Notes: generated by a model from the letters alone, not told the origin. A stretch of 38,172 nt of DNA from Bacteroidota bacterium (GCA_013285945.1 JABDGP010000030.1:1-38172); one strand, 5' to 3'. Shown: positions 15,356 to 24,222, counted from the first letter of the stretch. Numbers and translations: made by a program.

Positions 15356-15532
15356 TCATAAGTGTTTGACTTTTTCTATGTGCAGCGGATAAGCGGAAAT
15401 ACAAGGCAAGGAATTACAAACAGGCTGACTACCAATCAGTACTATGCTCTCTGTCGTCACCTCTTGCTGTGCGAAGGAAAAACTTAAAATAGAAACGAAA
15501 AATAAAAACGAGGGGTAAAACTTACGGTTCAT
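15356..15532 (-). CDS. Small secreted protein inside the RND efflux operon, undescribed
   Basis: A 58-residue frame starting at the ATG 15532-15530, which overlaps the last 11 bases of the RND pump gene, and ending at TGA 15358-15356, 20 bases before the tolC start. The protein begins MNRKFYPSFLFFVSILSFSF, followed by AQQ, a clear type I signal peptide with cleavage after Ala21. The mature part is about 37 residues, EVTTESIVLIGSQPVCNSLP with a second Cys four residues after the first (Cys39, Cys44). No family is recognised. The overlap with the pump gene, the signal peptide and the tight fit before tolC support a real gene. It could be a periplasmic accessory of the pump; that is inference. 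Confidence 0.68.
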   Translation of the reverse strand: MNRKFYPSFLFFVSILSFSFAQQEVTTESIVLIGSQPVCNSLPCISAYPLHIEKVKHL

Positions 15533-18500
15533 AGACTAACTCCTTGTGTTTTTCGGTTGCTGCAGGGGCATCGAGTTCAGCCAGCTCCGCATCGATGTGT
15601 TTTCTCTTTCTTGACAAATACGAATACATCGCCGGGATAACAAAAAGCGTTAGGATCAACGAAAACATGATCCCACCTACAATCACTACGCCTAACGGGA
15701 TGCGACTTGTACTGGCATCGCCAAGCGACAACGCCAACGGCAACGAACCGAGGGCCATCGCCAAACTGGTCATTAAAATGGGGCGTAACCGCAGCCGCGA
15801 AGCTTCCAATACTGCCGTTATTTTGTCAAGTCCTTCTTCACGCTTTTGGTTGGCAAACTCAACAATCAAAATACCATTTTTGGTTACCAGCCCGATAAGC
15901 ATAATCATACCAATTTGTGAGAAAATATTGATCGTTTGGTTGAATATCCATAAAGAGATAAATGCTCCACTGATGGCAAGAGGCACTGTCACCATAATGG
16001 TAAGTGGATCAATGAAGCTTTCGAATTGTGCTGCAAGCACCAAATAGATAAGAGCAAGCGCCAGAATGAAAGCAAACGAAGTGTTGCCTGAGCTTTCGGC
16101 AAAATCGCGCGATGAACCAGAGAGTGAAGTGGTGAACGTGTCATCCAGCAACGGCTTTACAATTGATTCCATCGCTGCGATACCATCGCCAATGGTTTTG
16201 CCCGGTGCCAAACCCGCAGAAATTGTGGCTGACTTGTAGCGGTTAAAATGGTAAAGAGCCGGAGGTGTTGCCGATTCTTCAATAGAAACTACGTTATCAA
16301 TAGAAACCAGTTGACCTGAGGTTGTGCGCACAAATAATTTCTTCAAATCTTCAGGGTCATCTCTATTCAGGCGCGTCACCTGGCCTATTACCTGGTATTG
16401 TTTCCCTTCTCTTGTAAAATAACCGAATCGCAAGTTGCTATACGCTAATTGCAACGTCATCGAAACATCTTGTACGCTTATACCAAGCTGAGTCGCTTTC
16501 AGTCTATTAATTTTTACCCGTAGCTCAGGTTTATTGAATTTCAAATCGACGTCCACACCTTGCAGCGCAGGATTCGCTCCAGCCTTCTCCAAAATCTTGG
16601 GAAGAACTTCTTGCAGCTTATCAAAATTGTTATTTTGAATCACAAATTGCACAGGGAGACCACCACGCCTGTTCACCGAAATAGTCTGCTCTTGTATGGC
16701 AAACACCTTCCCTTGTGGGAAGCGTGACAAATTTCTCCCCACCATATCCACAATTTGCTGCTGTGAACGATTTCGGTCTTTAGGGTCAACGAGTGTAGTG
16801 CGAACGAAGCCTGTGTTTACAGAGCCTGCTCCACTGAAGCCAGGTGCTGTAACTGACAGTATAATCCGAGCTTCAGGTATTGAGTCTTCTGTAAATTGAA
16901 TAAGGTTGTCAACGTAGGCATCCATGTAGTCATAGGAAGTTCCCTCGGGAGCCGAAATACTCAACCGGAACTGGTTGCGGTCTTCCATCGGTGCCAACTC
17001 GGATTGAATGTTTTTAGCCAGAAATAAAACTGATGCGATACACAAGCCAATGATAATAAATGCCACCCAGCGCACGCCCATGAATCTGGCCAGAAAATTC
17101 CGGTAGCCATTCTCCATTCCTACAAAAAAAGGTTCAGTAACCCGGTAAAACCATGAATGCTCGTGGCTTTCTCTGGTAAGTTTTACGCTGAGCACAGGTG
17201 TAAGCGTAAGCGAAACAAAAGCTGAGATTAGTACAGCTCCGGCAACCACAATTCCAAATTCACGAAATAGCCGCCCCACAAAACCTTGCAAGAAAACAAT
17301 GGGAAGAAAAACCACTGCAAGCGTAATCGAGGTAGAAATTACAGCAAAAAATATCTCTTTTGATCCTTCTTTGGCCGCACGGTATTTGTTCATACCTCCT
17401 TCCAGTTTTTTATAAATATTCTCTGTCACCACGATACCATCATCGACCACCAAGCCTGTAGCCAGCACGATGCCGAGCATGGTAAGCACATTGATAGAAA
17501 ACCCGCACAAATACATGATGAAGAACGTTGCAACCAGAGACACTGGAATATCGATTAGCGGCCGAAAGGCAATGAGTGCATCGCGGAAGAACAGATAAAT
17601 TATCAGTACAACCAATAAAAATGAAATCAACAGAGTCTCCTGTACCTCAGAAATGGCACGCTTAATAAAGACTGTCTGGTCAAGGGCAATATTAAGTTTG
17701 ATGTCGCTTGGGACTTCTTTTTTCAATTGATCCATCCTTTTGTAAAACTCATCGGAAATAGAAACGTAGTTCGCTCCCGGTAGCGGAACAAGCGCAAGAC
17801 CCACCATGGGTATGCCATGATCTTTGAGAATCGATTCTTCATTCTCAGGGCCCAGCACAGCTTCGCCTACATCTCTCAACCGAATATTGCCCATACTGGA
17901 GGCCTTAACAATGACGTCATTAAAATCCTCCTCAGTATAAAGCCGTCCAAATGTGCGAACTGTTAACTCAGTGGAATTCCCAGCAATTTTTCCCGAAGGC
18001 AATTCCACATTTTCACGATTGAGTGCATTCTGAACATCCAGTGGAGTAAGGTTATAGGCACTCAACCTTGAGGGATCAAGCCAAATTCGCATTGCAAATT
18101 TCTTCTCACCCCAAATCTGTATGCTGCTCACGCCTTGGATGGTTTGCAATCGTTCTACCAAAACGTTGGTAGCGTATTCAGTTAATTGCAGTGGATTTTT
18201 CGTGCTGCTCTGCACCGTCATACTAATGATTGCATCCGAATTGGCATCTGCTTTGGAAACCACCGGAGGCAAAGTCAAATCCAACGGTAATGAACTGCGA
18301 GCTTGTGAAACTTTATCGCGCACATCATTGGCTGCAGCTTCCAGGTCTACACCCAAATCAAATTCTACATTGATAGAACTTCGACCAATGCTGGATGTTG
18401 AAGAAATATTTCGAATGCCGGCAATTCCGTTAATGGATTTTTCTAACGGCTCAGTGATCTGCGATTCAACGATATCCGCATTTGCACCAGAGTACGTTGT

Positions 18501-18644
18501 AAAGACGTTGACGTTGGGAGGATCGATGGCGGGATAATCGCGCACCCCTAAAAACTTAAAACCAATCAGCCCAAACAGCACGAGGACGATGCTCATCACG
18601 AAGGCAAGCACCGGACGCCTCAAACTTAATTCGGAGATATTCAT
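15522..18644 (-). CDS. RND efflux pump, HAE1/AcrB type
   Basis: A 1040-residue inner-membrane hydrophobic/amphiphilic exporter driven by protons. It begins MNISELSLRRPVLAFVMSIV, the standard first membrane helix. The proton relay is in LATGLVVDDGIVVTENIYKK (Asp401 and Asp402, equal to Asp407/408 of AcrB). The second-half counterpart is IGLVTKNGILIVEFANQKRE. The two large periplasmic loops (about residues 30-335 and 560-860) carry the porter and funnel domains. The length equals AcrB and MexB. It forms a trimer with the adaptor 18701-19759 and the channel 13953-15335. Substrates (drugs, detergents, lipids) cannot be predicted. The small secreted protein 15356-15532 overlaps its stop. Confidence 0.96.
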   Translation of the reverse strand: MNISELSLRRPVLAFVMSIVLVLFGLIGFKFLGVRDYPAIDPPNVNVFTTYSGANADIVESQITEPLEKSINGIAGIRNISSTSSIGRSSINVEFDLGVDLEAAANDVRDKVSQARSSLPLDLTLPPVVSKADANSDAIISMTVQSSTKNPLQLTEYATNVLVERLQTIQGVSSIQIWGEKKFAMRIWLDPSRLSAYNLTPLDVQNALNRENVELPSGKIAGNSTELTVRTFGRLYTEEDFNDVIVKASSMGNIRLRDVGEAVLGPENEESILKDHGIPMVGLALVPLPGANYVSISDEFYKRMDQLKKEVPSDIKLNIALDQTVFIKRAISEVQETLLISFLLVVLIIYLFFRDALIAFRPLIDIPVSLVATFFIMYLCGFSINVLTMLGIVLATGLVVDDGIVVTENIYKKLEGGMNKYRAAKEGSKEIFFAVISTSITLAVVFLPIVFLQGFVGRLFREFGIVVAGAVLISAFVSLTLTPVLSVKLTRESHEHSWFYRVTEPFFVGMENGYRNFLARFMGVRWVAFIIIGLCIASVLFLAKNIQSELAPMEDRNQFRLSISAPEGTSYDYMDAYVDNLIQFTEDSIPEARIILSVTAPGFSGAGSVNTGFVRTTLVDPKDRNRSQQQIVDMVGRNLSRFPQGKVFAIQEQTISVNRRGGLPVQFVIQNNNFDKLQEVLPKILEKAGANPALQGVDVDLKFNKPELRVKINRLKATQLGISVQDVSMTLQLAYSNLRFGYFTREGKQYQVIGQVTRLNRDDPEDLKKLFVRTTSGQLVSIDNVVSIEESATPPALYHFNRYKSATISAGLAPGKTIGDGIAAMESIVKPLLDDTFTTSLSGSSRDFAESSGNTSFAFILALALIYLVLAAQFESFIDPLTIMVTVPLAISGAFISLWIFNQTINIFSQIGMIMLIGLVTKNGILIVEFANQKREEGLDKITAVLEASRLRLRPILMTSLAMALGSLPLALSLGDASTSRIPLGVVIVGGIMFSLILTLFVIPAMYSYLSRKRKHIDAELAELDAPAATEKHKELVYEP

Positions 18645-18700
18645 TTGTTATTCATTTTTATCTAACGTGACTAGAACAAAGGCATTCCACACTTCACCGT

Positions 18701-19759
18701 TTACAGTTTATTGTACCTGTTGAATTTTGTAATTTTTATTTTCACTCTCGGCCGAATCGTCATAAGACCCGTGGTGATGATCGTATCGCCGGCTTTGAGT
18801 CCTCTTACAATTTGCACGAACACCGAATCGCGTATGCCCGTGTCAACAGTTAAAAATTGAGCGCTATCTTTTCGCAATAAAATAATTTGCTTGCTTCTCG
18901 CCAGGGGAATTACAGCCTGCGTAGGCACCATCAAGGCCTTGGCCTGACTACCTAATTGCAAATTCACTTTGGCAAATACTCCAGGTATTAATTCAGGATG
19001 ACTCTCATTTACTATAGCTTTAATTTTTAATGTCCGAGTTACCTGATCTACATTACCCTCTGTAGCAACTACAGTTGCTTGATGATCTTGCTGGCCTCCG
19101 TCAACTCTGAATTTCACTAAGTAACCCGGCCCGATGTCTTTCGCATATTTTTCAGGAACCGAGAATTCCAATTTCAGCTGACTCACTTGCCGGATACTGG
19201 TAAGAAGGTCAGCTGTAGAAACGTAAGTTCCAAGACTAACATTGCGAAGGCCAAGTTGACCATCGTAGGGAGCCCTTATCTCTGTTTTAGAAACAGAAAT
19301 TTGAGTGGTTTGAATGTCTGCTTTAAGGTTATCCACTGCCAATGCACTTAAATCAAAGTCCTGTTGACTAATACCGTTGATTGCAAGCAAATCGCGCTGA
19401 CGCTCAACGGTACGGTTGGAAATATCCAACTGCACTTCCAGTTTTTTTAATTGTGCCTGAAGATCCTGATCAAAGAGTTTTACAAGCAACGTGCCTTTCT
19501 TTACAAAGGCACCTTCTTTAATATTCAATTGAACAATACGACCTGTAACTTCAGGGCGAATTTGTGTTTCTTCTATCGGCAAAAGTGATCCCGGCACTTC
19601 AATTCTCTCGCTCTCTTGTCGAGCCTCCACAATAAAACCTTCGACCGACAAGACGCCAGATTTTTTAGCATTTGCTTTAAGTGCAGCCTTGTGTTTACAG
19701 GCAACGAGTGAAAAGCAAAAAACAGCAGCAAAAAATAAACCAGTAGAATTTTTCAGCAT
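18701..19759 (-). CDS. RND efflux periplasmic adaptor, lipoprotein
   Basis: A 352-residue membrane-fusion protein. The signal MLKNSTGLFFAAVFCFSLVAC has a good lipobox (LVAC, Cys21), so it is anchored in the inner membrane by lipid. The first half of the lipoyl domain is PEVTGRIVQLNIKEGAFVKK (about residues 69-88), the helical hairpin follows (about 100-155, with ERQRDLLAINGISQQDFD), the second half is TEIRAPYDGQLGLRNVSLGT, and beta-barrel and membrane-proximal domains complete it. It links the RND pump with the TolC-like channel. It is the first gene of the operon; a TACCTTTG element (19798-19805) sits upstream in the gap after coaE, so the operon probably has its own promoter. Confidence 0.94.
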   Translation of the reverse strand: MLKNSTGLFFAAVFCFSLVACKHKAALKANAKKSGVLSVEGFIVEARQESERIEVPGSLLPIEETQIRPEVTGRIVQLNIKEGAFVKKGTLLVKLFDQDLQAQLKKLEVQLDISNRTVERQRDLLAINGISQQDFDLSALAVDNLKADIQTTQISVSKTEIRAPYDGQLGLRNVSLGTYVSTADLLTSIRQVSQLKLEFSVPEKYAKDIGPGYLVKFRVDGGQQDHQATVVATEGNVDQVTRTLKIKAIVNESHPELIPGVFAKVNLQLGSQAKALMVPTQAVIPLARSKQIILLRKDSAQFLTVDTGIRDSVFVQIVRGLKAGDTIITTGLMTIRPRVKIKITKFNRYNKL

Positions 19760-19797
19760 AAAACTTTTAAGACAATATTCAGAATTTAAGTGTAACG

Positions 19798-19805
19798 CAA
19801 AGGTA
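19798..19805 (-). promoter_or_regulatory. -7 element of the RND efflux operon
   Basis: TACCTTTG on the minus strand, 38 bases upstream of the adaptor ATG. The -33 region shows only CTG near the expected place, so it should be a moderate promoter or one that needs an activator. Confidence 0.5.
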
Positions 19806-19815
19806 AGCCCGAAGT

Positions 19816-20424
19816 TTAATGTTCAGTACCACCAATGAACCGCTCATGTAAATTTATCACCTGAGGTATGACTAACTCGCGTTCGTCATTGTGAATTATG
19901 AAGTCCGCGCGATTTGCTTTCTCTTCTTCAGACATTTGACTGCGGATAATTTTCAGCACGTCTTCCTTTGTTCTCGACTTATCACGGGCCATCACACGCT
20001 GCACACGCAAACTCTCCGGGGCTGTTACAACTATTATTTTATCAAGCGCTTTATAAGAGCCCGACTCAAAAAGCAGTGCCGCTTCTTTAATAACGTACGC
20101 AGCGTTTCCATTATCCTGAATCCATCTTTCGCTGTCGGCTGCTACACGTGGATGAACCAACTGATTCAGTGTTTCCAATTTTGAAGTATTGTTAAAAACT
20201 TCTTTTGTTAAGTACTCTCGATTTAGCGATCCATTTGTTTGGTAAGCTGTCTTGCCAAATTTTTCCCTAATCTGACTAATCAATACCGCGTCTTCTTCCA
20301 TCAGTCTTCTAGCGCTACTATCAGCATCATAAATAGGCGTTCCCAAGCAGGCAAAAATTTTGCAGGTCAGGCTTTTGCCAGAACCAATACCACCGGTAAT
20401 TCCAATACGAAGAGGTCTGTTCAT
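19816..20424 (-). CDS. coaE: Dephospho-CoA kinase
   Basis: CoaE phosphorylates the 3'-OH of dephospho-CoA with ATP, the last step of coenzyme A synthesis. The 202-residue P-loop kinase begins MNRPLRIGITGGIGSGKSLT, with the Walker A motif at residues 11-18. PIYDADSSARRLM holds the conserved Asp of the CoA-binding region. LNQLVHPRVA, EAALLFESG and VVTAPESLRVQRVMARD are all family landmarks, the last being the lid. It closes the yajC-ybbR-coaE cluster on the minus strand. Confidence 0.95.
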   Translation of the reverse strand: MNRPLRIGITGGIGSGKSLTCKIFACLGTPIYDADSSARRLMEEDAVLISQIREKFGKTAYQTNGSLNREYLTKEVFNNTSKLETLNQLVHPRVAADSERWIQDNGNAAYVIKEAALLFESGSYKALDKIIVVTAPESLRVQRVMARDKSRTKEDVLKIIRSQMSEEEKANRADFIIHNDERELVIPQVINLHERFIGGTEH

Positions 20425-20495
20425 TTATATATTTACGATGACACAATTCTGTTTAGAAATTACAATCGAGATTGAGGTTTCTAAGTTTAGTCAGT

Positions 20496-21434
20496 TCAAT
20501 TGGCCTTAATGTGTACGGAGTCTACCCTAAGTAGCTGAGCGTAGGTGGGCATATTTAAAACTCGCGGCAACAGCACTTTATTTTGTCTCAGCGACTTTCC
20601 ATTTACTACTGAAGAGATTTCTCTCGATTGCAAAAGAAAATCCGATACATGAATGACTGGAATTTGAAAATGAGCCTCTACACTGTCTTGGGCAAAAATG
20701 CCGGGGTTTTTTTCTACAGTTACTTTCAGGTTTCTCCCCACTTCTTGTACTGGGCCCACTTCGAATATGACTTGAGCCGTTGGAGGATTTCTCTTTACAA
20801 ATTCACTTCCTGGAAAATTGACTTCTACATCGTGGCGAAAATTTTCGCTCACATTTCTAAATTCCGCGGCTACCAAGATAGAATCCGAAAGGGAATGAAG
20901 CCTGCTCTCGGGCCCGTCTAACCGAACAGAGTCTGGCAATACAACCACAGGGCTTATGCGCCCGTATCCTTGCCGAAAGGTGACACCCGAAACATCGACT
21001 GCCAGTTTATACCGATGCATGTCTCGCTTATCAATTTGCAAGTATACCGTATCGGTTACGACAAAATTAATTTTCAAATTACCAACCTGGGTTGCCAGAA
21101 TTGGAGCTAGTGTGCTGCCTACAATTTTCCGTACCTCATTGGGGCGCTCCAGCGGAATAATCACCTGCGGTACCTTCACTCCGAGATGCTTTCTGAAGAG
21201 ATCCCAGCCGTTACCAGAAACATTGACGTTTATGGTTTTTGGAAGATGCTGAGCTGGCGTAAATTTTTCTCCGTCAAACTCAAACAAAATCGGGAAGCGA
21301 ACATTGGTGGAATAATTTTTATTGAAAGCATTAAAAATCCAAAACACCATTGCCGTGAGCACACAAAGGCCCACGGCCTTCCAGTTGGCACGGTCGAAAC
21401 GTAAAAGGTTGAATATGATCCTGAGGATATTCAT
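20496..21434 (-). CDS. YbbR-like domain protein
   Basis: A 312-residue protein with one N-terminal membrane segment (about residues 18-38, WKAVGLCVLTAMVFWIFNAF) and then an extracytoplasmic beta-rich region made of YbbR-like repeats (VDVSGVTFRQGYGRISPVVV, PDSVRLDGPES, and similar later). The YbbR family is linked in Firmicutes to the regulation of c-di-AMP synthase; here no such partner is adjacent and the role is unknown. Position between yajC and coaE is the usual Bacteroidota order. A hairpin with CGCACC/GGTGCG arms lies in the short gap between yajC and this gene. Confidence 0.85.
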   Translation of the reverse strand: MNILRIIFNLLRFDRANWKAVGLCVLTAMVFWIFNAFNKNYSTNVRFPILFEFDGEKFTPAQHLPKTINVNVSGNGWDLFRKHLGVKVPQVIIPLERPNEVRKIVGSTLAPILATQVGNLKINFVVTDTVYLQIDKRDMHRYKLAVDVSGVTFRQGYGRISPVVVLPDSVRLDGPESRLHSLSDSILVAAEFRNVSENFRHDVEVNFPGSEFVKRNPPTAQVIFEVGPVQEVGRNLKVTVEKNPGIFAQDSVEAHFQIPVIHVSDFLLQSREISSVVNGKSLRQNKVLLPRVLNMPTYAQLLRVDSVHIKAN

Positions 21435-21452
21435 GCTTCATCCCAAACGCTG

Positions 21453-21474
21453 CGCACCATTTTTGCTTGGTGCG
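21453..21474. other. Inverted repeat between yajC and ybbR
   Basis: CGCACC (21453-21458) and GGTGCG (21469-21474) are separated by 10 bases. No T tract follows on the minus strand, so it is not a clear terminator; it may modulate read-through or be mRNA-end protection. Confidence 0.4.
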
Positions 21475-21483
21475 AAGACGGAA

Positions 21484-21801
21484 CTAAACTGCTGCCGGTT
21501 TTTTGTTAGCCACAGCTTTTGTGGATTCCATTGAAACAGCTGACTTTGAAAATTTGATACGAGCGCCACGTTCTACTTCCAGTATAAATGTATCGTCTTC
21601 AATCTCAGCAACACGACCATGAAGTCCGCCAATTGTAACAACGTAATCGCCTTTTTTAATTTCTTCGGTAAATTTCTTCTGATCCTTTGCCTTTTTTTGC
21701 TGCGGCCGGATCATGAAAAAATACATGACACCGAACATTAGAACCATCAATAAGGGGAAACTCCAGTTGTTTCCTTGTGCTTGAAGTAAAATTGAATACA
21801 T
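21484..21801 (-). CDS. yajC: Preprotein translocase subunit YajC
   Basis: A 105-residue small membrane protein of the SecDF-YajC complex that assists Sec-dependent export. The N-terminal segment WSFPLLMVLMFGVMYFFMIR (about residues 14-33) is followed by the signature PQQKKAKDQKKF and then EIKKGDYVVTIGGLHGRVAE, all hallmarks of YajC. The C-terminal tail is short and Ala/Lys-rich. It lies after a terminator that ends the DUF1573 gene, so it may have its own weak promoter (a TTG-N18-TAACTTG match upstream). Confidence 0.95.
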   Translation of the reverse strand: MYSILLQAQGNNWSFPLLMVLMFGVMYFFMIRPQQKKAKDQKKFTEEIKKGDYVVTIGGLHGRVAEIEDDTFILEVERGARIKFSKSAVSMESTKAVANKKPAAV

Positions 21802-21870
21802 AGTGGGTTTTAAATTTTAGCCCGCAAGTTATCCCTTTTTTCAATCGGTCAATAAAATTTCACTTTCCTT

Positions 21871-21903
21871 AAAAATGCAAAATCCCCATTTTGGGGACTT
21901 TGC
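21871..21903 (-). terminator. Terminator of the DUF1573 lipoprotein gene
   Basis: On the minus strand GCAAAGTCCCC pairs with GGGGATTTTGC over 11 positions (one G-T pair) around AAAAT, then ATTTTT follows. It is 22 bases after the stop at 21926. Confidence 0.85.
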
Positions 21904-21925
21904 AACTCTGTTAGATTTCAATTCT

Positions 21926-22471
21926 TTATTTCACAGGCCCATTTGCCCCATCTGCCGGCGGCACAACCATCGCCTTAAATTTAAGGGTAGTGGTTTTTGG
22001 CCAGGTGTTGGCTGTAACCGTTATGGTTTTATTATTTACTCCCTGTTTGCCTTTGGTATCGAACTCGGCTTTTACAAAACCAGTACCACCTACAGGTATC
22101 GCAGACTTTGACCAATCGGGCACGGTACAGCCGCACGAAGGTTGAGCATTTTGAATGATCAACGGAGCCTGACCTGTATTTTTAACAGCATAGGTAAAAG
22201 ATACTTTCTGGCCTTCGGTTACAGTTCCAAAATCATGATCAGTAGTACTAAATTCGATTACCGGCAACGGGCCGTCAGGTTTCTCTTCGGGCTTTGTGGG
22301 AGTGGTCGCTGCTGCCGCTGCATTGGTCACAGGTGCAGGGTTATTTTTATTCCCTTCCAATTGTGCCAGCCGGCTCTCCAATTCTGCAATCTTTTTTTCA
22401 GAAGCCCGGTCGCGGCAACTTACAACTACCAACATCGCTGAAAACAGCAACATTTTCAATCCTATTTTCAT
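21926..22471 (-). CDS. DUF1573-domain lipoprotein
   Basis: A 181-residue lipoprotein. The signal MKIGLKMLLFSAMLVVVSC ends in a lipobox (VVSC, Cys19). A short coiled coil (EKKIAELESRLAQLEGNKN, about residues 25-43) and a Pro/Ala/Thr-rich linker lead to a DUF1573 Ig-like beta-sandwich with FSTTDHDFGTVTEGQKVSFT and IIQNAQPSCGCTVPDWSKSA. The CGC pair is typical of the family. The start at 22471 is preferred to an upstream frame start at 22519, because a strong promoter (22498-22529) lies in between and the lipobox then fits. DUF1573 proteins are common Bacteroidota envelope proteins of unknown role. Confidence 0.9.
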   Translation of the reverse strand: MKIGLKMLLFSAMLVVVSCRDRASEKKIAELESRLAQLEGNKNNPAPVTNAAAAATTPTKPEEKPDGPLPVIEFSTTDHDFGTVTEGQKVSFTYAVKNTGQAPLIIQNAQPSCGCTVPDWSKSAIPVGGTGFVKAEFDTKGKQGVNNKTITVTANTWPKTTTLKFKAMVVPPADGANGPVK

Positions 22472-22497
22472 ACTTCTTTTTTTAAAATTCGTGAGTG

Positions 22498-22529
22498 CAA
22501 AAATAAATTCAACTAACATTCAATTCAAA
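22498..22529 (-). promoter_or_regulatory. Bacteroidota sigma-A promoter of the DUF1573 gene
   Basis: On the minus strand TTTG (22529-22526), 20 bases of spacer, TATTTTTG (22505-22498), then 26 bases to the ATG at 22471. It shows that the upstream in-frame ATG at 22519 is not used. Confidence 0.72.
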
Positions 22530-22554
22530 ACCACTTAACAGGTTTAACAAAACA

Positions 22555-22863
22555 TTAACTGGTCTTGCCTCGAATTTGTTCCAGCAATTCATCTACGTCA
22601 TCAAGCAGCTGCTGTGCCTTACCCTGAGCTTCGGAAACCACTTTTTGGCCTTGCGACTTAGCTTCAGACGTGAGTGGTGTTTCTTTACCGCTCATGAGGT
22701 CGTCCAGATAAGTTTGCAGCATCTTTTTGTATTTGTCCAATTGAAACGAGAGTTTCTCGCGGGTATTTGAACCTTTGTCGGGAGCATACAAGATTCCCAG
22801 GATAGCGCCTGCGGCGGCTCCTGCCAAAAATGCCATTAGTGCGTTATTGCTTTTCTTGCCCAT
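22555..22863 (-). CDS. YtxH-domain protein
   Basis: A 102-residue protein with an N-terminal hydrophobic glycine-rich segment (AFLAGAAAGAILGILYAPDK, about residues 11-30), the YtxH family signature with the conserved G-x-L-x-AP-x-K-G. The rest is amphipathic, with predicted coiled coil (SEAQGKAQQLLDDVDELLEQ). YtxH proteins are small stress-related membrane proteins of unclear function. A TATCTTTG element at 22884-22891 gives it its own start. It lies between nusB and the DUF1573 gene. Confidence 0.85.
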   Translation of the reverse strand: MGKKSNNALMAFLAGAAAGAILGILYAPDKGSNTREKLSFQLDKYKKMLQTYLDDLMSGKETPLTSEAKSQGQKVVSEAQGKAQQLLDDVDELLEQIRGKTS

Positions 22864-22883
22864 AGGTTCGCTGGTTAAGGTTA

Positions 22884-22891
22884 CAAAGATA
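22884..22891 (-). promoter_or_regulatory. -7 element of ytxH
   Basis: TATCTTTG, 20 bases upstream of the ATG at 22863. No canonical -33 element is seen. Confidence 0.5.
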
Positions 22892-22950
22892 AGAAAGTGA
22901 CAGAAAATTTTTGAGTCTTCAAACTCGATTCCGGATCAAGTATTCATCAA

Positions 22951-24075
22951 TTATTTATTATCAATCAGCCCGCGACCGCTCTTTTTCACTGCACCTGATT
23001 CCTTCATGGACTTAGAGATTACGTCAAGAATTCCATTAATGAATTGACGGCTTTTGGGCGTACTGTATTCTTTTGAAAGTTCGATATATTCATTGATTGT
23101 CACCTTTACGGGAATGTTGGGAAAGTTGATCATTTCCGTAATGGCCATTTCAAGGATTACGCGGTCAGTGAGCGGCAGCCTGTCTACTTCCCAATTGCGC
23201 GTGTTTTTGGCAATCAACTCTTTATACTGAGGCTCAAGCCCAATCGTGTTATTAAAAAGTTTGTCAATAAAATCCTGATCGTCTTCCCAGTTGAGCGATA
23301 CTTTCTGCAGCGTAGTTTTCCCATTGGCAAAAGACTTGATTGTTTTGTCCATCATGCTTTTAATGATGTCTTTGTCTTCAGCCCAGCGAATGTTTTGCTC
23401 TTCAAAGTAGTCGTTGATTGCACCCGATCCCAAAATGATCTTGCGCGTCAAGTGCTTAACAAAAGCCTTCTGGGCTTCTTCGTCCGGCTTTTTTTCTGCA
23501 ATAAATTTTTTGTAGGCACTATCTTCTTTTACAATGTCACGAAACCATCCGCGAACTTTGTCCATTCGCGTTTCCCATCCGGCGCTTTCTTTTATAATGG
23601 TCTTCTTGAGCTCTTCATTTTGCCGCCATGCCTTTATCCATTCGTGATGCGAAAAATTTCCGTGGTCAACTTTCTTTTCGGCTGCTGCCAAATCGGCAAA
23701 TGCCAGAATAAGTGCAATAACACTGTGGTAAGTAGCTGAGAGCTTCTCCATTTCCAGCAAAATATTCTTGCTTAAAAAAACCTGATCTTTCTTGATAGAC
23801 TTTTGAAACAAGCTGGCAGCATCATCTACAGCGCGAACGATGGCTTTGTCTTCGCTGGCTGCCTTCGTCCCGCTCATTTTCTTTTCAAACAACTGAAGGG
23901 CCGATTTTTTCTGACTGCGCAGTAATTCCTTATCCTGTACTTCCATCGAATTCAAGTCGGGCTGAAACCGCTCCTCGACTAAATCGCGAGACAGCATCAG
24001 ATCAGCTTCTTTGCATTGGTCATAAGCAAAGAGGCTTTGCATGATTTTGATGCGGATGGTGCGCCGGTTGAGCAT
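22951..24075 (-). CDS. nusB: Transcription antitermination factor NusB, extended form
   Basis: NusB joins the antitermination complex on rRNA operons through boxA RNA and NusE. The usual protein is near 140-160 residues, while this one has 374. The start MLNRRTIRIKIMQSLFAYDQ (NusB helix 1) is at the N-terminus, but the rest of the NusB fold (from about residue 235: NWEVDRLPLTDRVILEMAIT, IPVKVTINEYIELSKEYSTP, KSRQFINGILD) is at the C-terminus. A charged helical insert of about 200 residues lies between. Long NusB forms are known in Bacteroidota. The ATG at 24075 is chosen over the frame start at 24171 because NusB begins with the Arg-rich LNRRTIRIK motif. Confidence 0.9.
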   Translation of the reverse strand: MLNRRTIRIKIMQSLFAYDQCKEADLMLSRDLVEERFQPDLNSMEVQDKELLRSQKKSALQLFEKKMSGTKAASEDKAIVRAVDDAASLFQKSIKKDQVFLSKNILLEMEKLSATYHSVIALILAFADLAAAEKKVDHGNFSHHEWIKAWRQNEELKKTIIKESAGWETRMDKVRGWFRDIVKEDSAYKKFIAEKKPDEEAQKAFVKHLTRKIILGSGAINDYFEEQNIRWAEDKDIIKSMMDKTIKSFANGKTTLQKVSLNWEDDQDFIDKLFNNTIGLEPQYKELIAKNTRNWEVDRLPLTDRVILEMAITEMINFPNIPVKVTINEYIELSKEYSTPKSRQFINGILDVISKSMKESGAVKKSGRGLIDNK

Positions 24076-24222
24076 GGGAGAAGAACGTTTATTAGGGGTG
24101 CAAATTACACGGTAACGGCGAATTGTGAAAGGCTTTGCCGGATAAGTACGTATTCGCGAACTTGCCGCCATTATCTTCCGTTACTACCACGGTTGCGCGG
24201 CGGGCAGTAAGATTTATTTGCT

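Noticed and set aside
15544-16047. Open frame of 167 codons on the plus strand inside the RND pump gene
   Set aside because: It is antisense to a clearly conserved AcrB-like sequence, its protein is low-complexity and family-less, and it has no promoter element; long antisense frames are expected opposite such genes.
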